64,000 bases of DNA from Trifolium pratense. Taxonomy: Eukaryota; Streptophyta; Magnoliopsida; Fabales; Fabaceae. Position 1 is the first letter of the stretch. Each line of letters starts with the position of its first letter. The translations under genes and the position numbers were made by a program. Below are positions 62,301 through 64,000 of the stretch, one piece after another. The DNA lies in assembly GCF_020283565.1 (NCBI RefSeq), contig NC_060060.1, positions 930,001 to 994,000 of the forward strand, written 5' to 3'. Below the pieces are notes generated by a model, which worked only from the letters and a program-made list of their open reading frames with translations, did no database searches and was not told the DNA's origin.

Positions 62301-64000
62301 TTAAAGGGCATAATGCGTGTCCCATATGTGAAAAAAAAACATGTTATAAGCAACTGAAAAATGGAAAGAAGACTGTTTATCTTGGCCACCGAAAATTTCT
62401 AAATCGTTATCATCCATATCGTAGATTGCGAAAAGCTTTTGACGGAGACCAAGAGAATGGTGTTGCTCCAACGCCCTTAACTGGAGAGGAAGTTTATGAA
62501 CGACAACGAGACATTAATGTTGTCTTCGGAAAGTGCCAAAAGCCAAAAGGGAGAGTGCCAAAAGCGAAAGTGCCAAAAGCCGAAAGTGAAAGTGTCAAAA
62601 GGAAAAAGCAGCCTGTTGTGAAAAGTATATGGAAAAAGAGGTCAGTGTTCTTTGATCTTCCATATTGGTCTAGTCTTGATGTAAGACATTGTATTGATGT
62701 GATGCACGTGGAGAAAAATGTATGTGATAGTGTAATTGGAACACTTCTCGACATTAAAGGCAAGACAAAAGATGGTGCACATGCTCGTCTTGATATGGAT
62801 TTGATGGGTATACGACAAGAGTTAATACCACAAAAAATCAATGACAAGACATATTTGCCTCCCGCGTGTCACACTTTGTCTAAAGACGAGAAAACAAGTT
62901 TTTGCAAGTGTTTACAAAGTATCAAAGTGCCACATGGTTACTCGTCAAATGTCAAGAGCCTTGTATCAATGAAAGATCTCAAATTAATCGGCTTAAAATC
63001 TCATGATTGTCATGTCTTGATGCAACAACTACTACCTGTGGCTATTCGTGGGATATTGCCCGATAATGTTAGGAAAGCTATATGCAGGTTGTGCTTATTC
63101 TTCAATGCAATATGTTGTAAAGCAATTGATCCATTGAAGTTAGACGAGTTGGAAAACGAAGCTGCAGTTATCTTGTGTCAATTGGAGATGTATTTTCCTC
63201 CTTCATTTTTTGACATTATGGTTCATTTGATTGTTCATCTAGTAAGGGAGATTAGATTGTGTGGCCCAATTTATTTACGGTGGATGTATCCAATAGAGCG
63301 ATACATGAAGATCCTAAAAGGGTATACAAAAAACCCACACCGTCCGGAAGCTTCGATTGTTGAGAGGTACATTGCAGAAGAAGCTATTGAGTTTTGTTCA
63401 AACTATTTGTCAGAAGTGGATGCTATAGGGGTTCCCAAGTCTCGTCATGATGGAAGATGTGACGGTGTGGGCACGCAAGGTTTAAATGTCAAGAGCATGC
63501 ATATTGATATAATTCTTCAAGCGCATTTGTATATATTGAATAACACTGATGAAGTTCAACCTTACTTGTCTGCTCACAAAAGCATCATAAAGAAAATGCA
63601 CGATAAGATGAATGAAAAATGGGTGTTAAGAGAGCATAATAAGAAATTCTCAGAGTGGTTTAAAGAAAAGGTCTGCCAAGATGATAGTGTTTCCGATACA
63701 ATAAAGTGGTTGTCCTATGAGCCTAAATGTAACATATTGACTTGGAGTGCATATGATATTAACAAAACTTCCTTTTATACAAAATCAAAGGATGACCGCA
63801 GTACCATGCAAAATAGTGGGGTTATGATTGTGGCAGAGTCCATGCACTTCTCTAGTTCCAAAGATAAAAATCCGGTTATGGCATCTACACCCTACTTTGG
63901 GGTGATTGAAGAGATCTGGGAGGTTGATTACGTTGTGTTTAAAGTGCCTTTATTTAAATGCAAATGGATTGATATCAACAATGGTGTGAGAATTGATGAA
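59369..64000 (+). mobile_element. CACTA (En/Spm) transposon, left part, potentially autonomous
   Basis: The left terminus CACTAGTAGAAAAATGAC is followed by at least eight subterminal (T)CCACTACCG / CGGTAGTGGA motifs (59390-59700). Next come a pyrimidine-rich leader (59740-59960), a likely 5' UTR intron (donor AAAG|GTATGAAT at about 59993) and an open Tnp2 transposase. The right end is outside the window. Confidence 0.9.
61031..64000 (+). CDS. CACTA transposase (Tnp2 family), 3'-truncated by window end
   Basis: 990 codons remain open to the last base. The start MDRSWMRANRLSTEY follows a likely 3' splice site (CGTAG|GT). An in-frame ATG 24 bp earlier (61007) is the alternative. Residues 1-80 are the transposase-associated domain (CPCINC, HGE). 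Residues 180-230 hold a cysteine-rich segment (CPNDC, CPTCK). The Tnp2 core has LATDGMNPFG (Asp319) and TINDFPAYGNLSGY (Asp412), then CPICE. Next comes a conserved DVMHVEKNVCD block, then a DUF4218-like part (GPIYLRWMYPIERYMKILKG), and near the end a DUF4216-like part (YFGVIEEIWEVDY). No stop or frameshift was seen. A Lys-rich insert with KVPKA repeats lies near 500-525. Confidence 0.93.
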   Translation, partial: MDRSWMRANRLSTEYRHGVMEFLQFAESNAELERPPPEFPPLFLCPCINCANKEPKRTKKEIMNHLICDGICQNYTQWIWHGEVVATPSVSHRESGSVDIDDRLEDMMRDIGEDSFKRAHVYETLCSDKDEPLYPGCTNFTRLSAVLKLFNLKAKNGWTDKSFTELLELLIQMLPEGNVMPNRYYEAKKVLCPMGLEYEKIHACPNDCILYRKEFVNYNHCPTCKASRYKKKDGDSSDDEVTKTGPPAKVVWYLPIISRFKRLFANANDAKNLRWHAEERKCDGQIRHVADSLQWKKIDSLFPNFGKESRNLRLGLATDGMNPFGNQSTNHSSWPVLLMIYNLSPWLCMKRKYIMLSMMISGPRQPGNDIDVYLSPLIDDLKVLWEEGVDVFDSYSGEQFNMRAMLFCTINDFPAYGNLSGYSVKGHNACPICEKKTCYKQLKNGKKTVYLGHRKFLNRYHPYRRLRKAFDGDQENGVAPTPLTGEEVYERQRDINVVFGKCQKPKGRVPKAKVPKAESESVKRKKQPVVKSIWKKRSVFFDLPYWSSLDVRHCIDVMHVEKNVCDSVIGTLLDIKGKTKDGAHARLDMDLMGIRQELIPQKINDKTYLPPACHTLSKDEKTSFCKCLQSIKVPHGYSSNVKSLVSMKDLKLIGLKSHDCHVLMQQLLPVAIRGILPDNVRKAICRLCLFFNAICCKAIDPLKLDELENEAAVILCQLEMYFPPSFFDIMVHLIVHLVREIRLCGPIYLRWMYPIERYMKILKGYTKNPHRPEASIVERYIAEEAIEFCSNYLSEVDAIGVPKSRHDGRCDGVGTQGLNVKSMHIDIILQAHLYILNNTDEVQPYLSAHKSIIKKMHDKMNEKWVLREHNKKFSEWFKEKVCQDDSVSDTIKWLSYEPKCNILTWSAYDINKTSFYTKSKDDRSTMQNSGVMIVAESMHFSSSKDKNPVMASTPYFGVIEEIWEVDYVVFKVPLFKCKWIDINNGVRIDE

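Noticed and set aside
60997..62847. Minus-strand frames of 70-117 codons
   Set aside because: Antisense shadows of the Tnp2 transposase on the plus strand.
1..64000. Bacterial-style operon, phage defence or biosynthetic gene system
   Set aside because: Introns, plant transposons, microsatellites and low gene density show this is plant nuclear DNA. No such system is present.

Overview
This window is nuclear DNA from a plant. It is AT-rich and packed with nested transposable elements. It most likely comes from a legume of the inverted-repeat-lacking clade (Medicago, Trifolium, Pisum, Vicia and relatives; the genus cannot be fixed from sequence alone). The main reason is a family of two-exon genes with the hallmarks of nodule-specific cysteine-rich (NCR) peptides. 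Exon 1 encodes a conserved signal peptide starting MVKVYMFIYAMIIFFS-like. A phase-1 intron follows, and exon 2 encodes about 50 residues with six cysteines (C-x5-C-x4/5-C-x7/8-C-x11-16-C-x-C). The exons are too short for simple ORF calling. Each gene here was assembled by hand from matching GTAAGT donors, TTATTAG acceptors and reading frame.

Layout. 1-6.4 kb: a head-to-tail array of a 587-bp module (NCR promoter + exon 1 + start of intron) in three and a half copies, with no exon 2 inside the window. Copy 1 is broken by a hAT element that itself carries a CACTA element. Copy 3 carries a 5'-truncated LINE. 7-18 kb: CACTA-type elements. Two of them have captured host gene pieces, a SEC23 exon (8.1-12.3 kb) and MRS2/MGT magnesium-transporter exons (12.9-17.9 kb). 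19.7-31.6 kb: three minus-strand NCR genes (here A, B, C) about 5 kb apart with conserved promoters, separated by MITEs, SINE-like insertions, a SIRE/Maximus-like copia LTR and fold-back repeats. 31.6-35.4 kb: a Tat/Athila-like LTR with a GC-rich palindrome array, a MULE-type MITE and a CACTA end. 35.6-40.7 kb: an HD-ZIP III (REVOLUTA-like) pseudogene split by a very young Ty1/copia element with identical LTRs, an open pol frame and no gag. 42.4-45.8 kb: a plus-strand NCR gene (E) whose intron holds a MITE that in turn holds a 2,001-bp solo LTR. 46.5-50.2 kb: a GGCC-rich hAT MITE and LTR-like sequences. 51.1-57.6 kb: NCR gene D flanked by two paralogous genes for small Asp-rich proteins of unknown function, plus a SINE and a Helitron-like terminus. 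59.4-64 kb: the left part of a potentially autonomous CACTA element with an open Tnp2 transposase frame running off the window.

How it fits together. The host genes that look intact are the NCR genes and the two small acidic-protein genes. NCR peptides of this clade are made in infected nodule cells and delivered to symbiosomes, where they drive differentiation of rhizobia. The rest is a record of transposons repeatedly hitting and copying this cluster. Insertions at paralogous positions (empty versus filled sites) allow duplication order and nesting order to be read directly. No CRISPR array, operon, rRNA or functional tRNA gene was seen.
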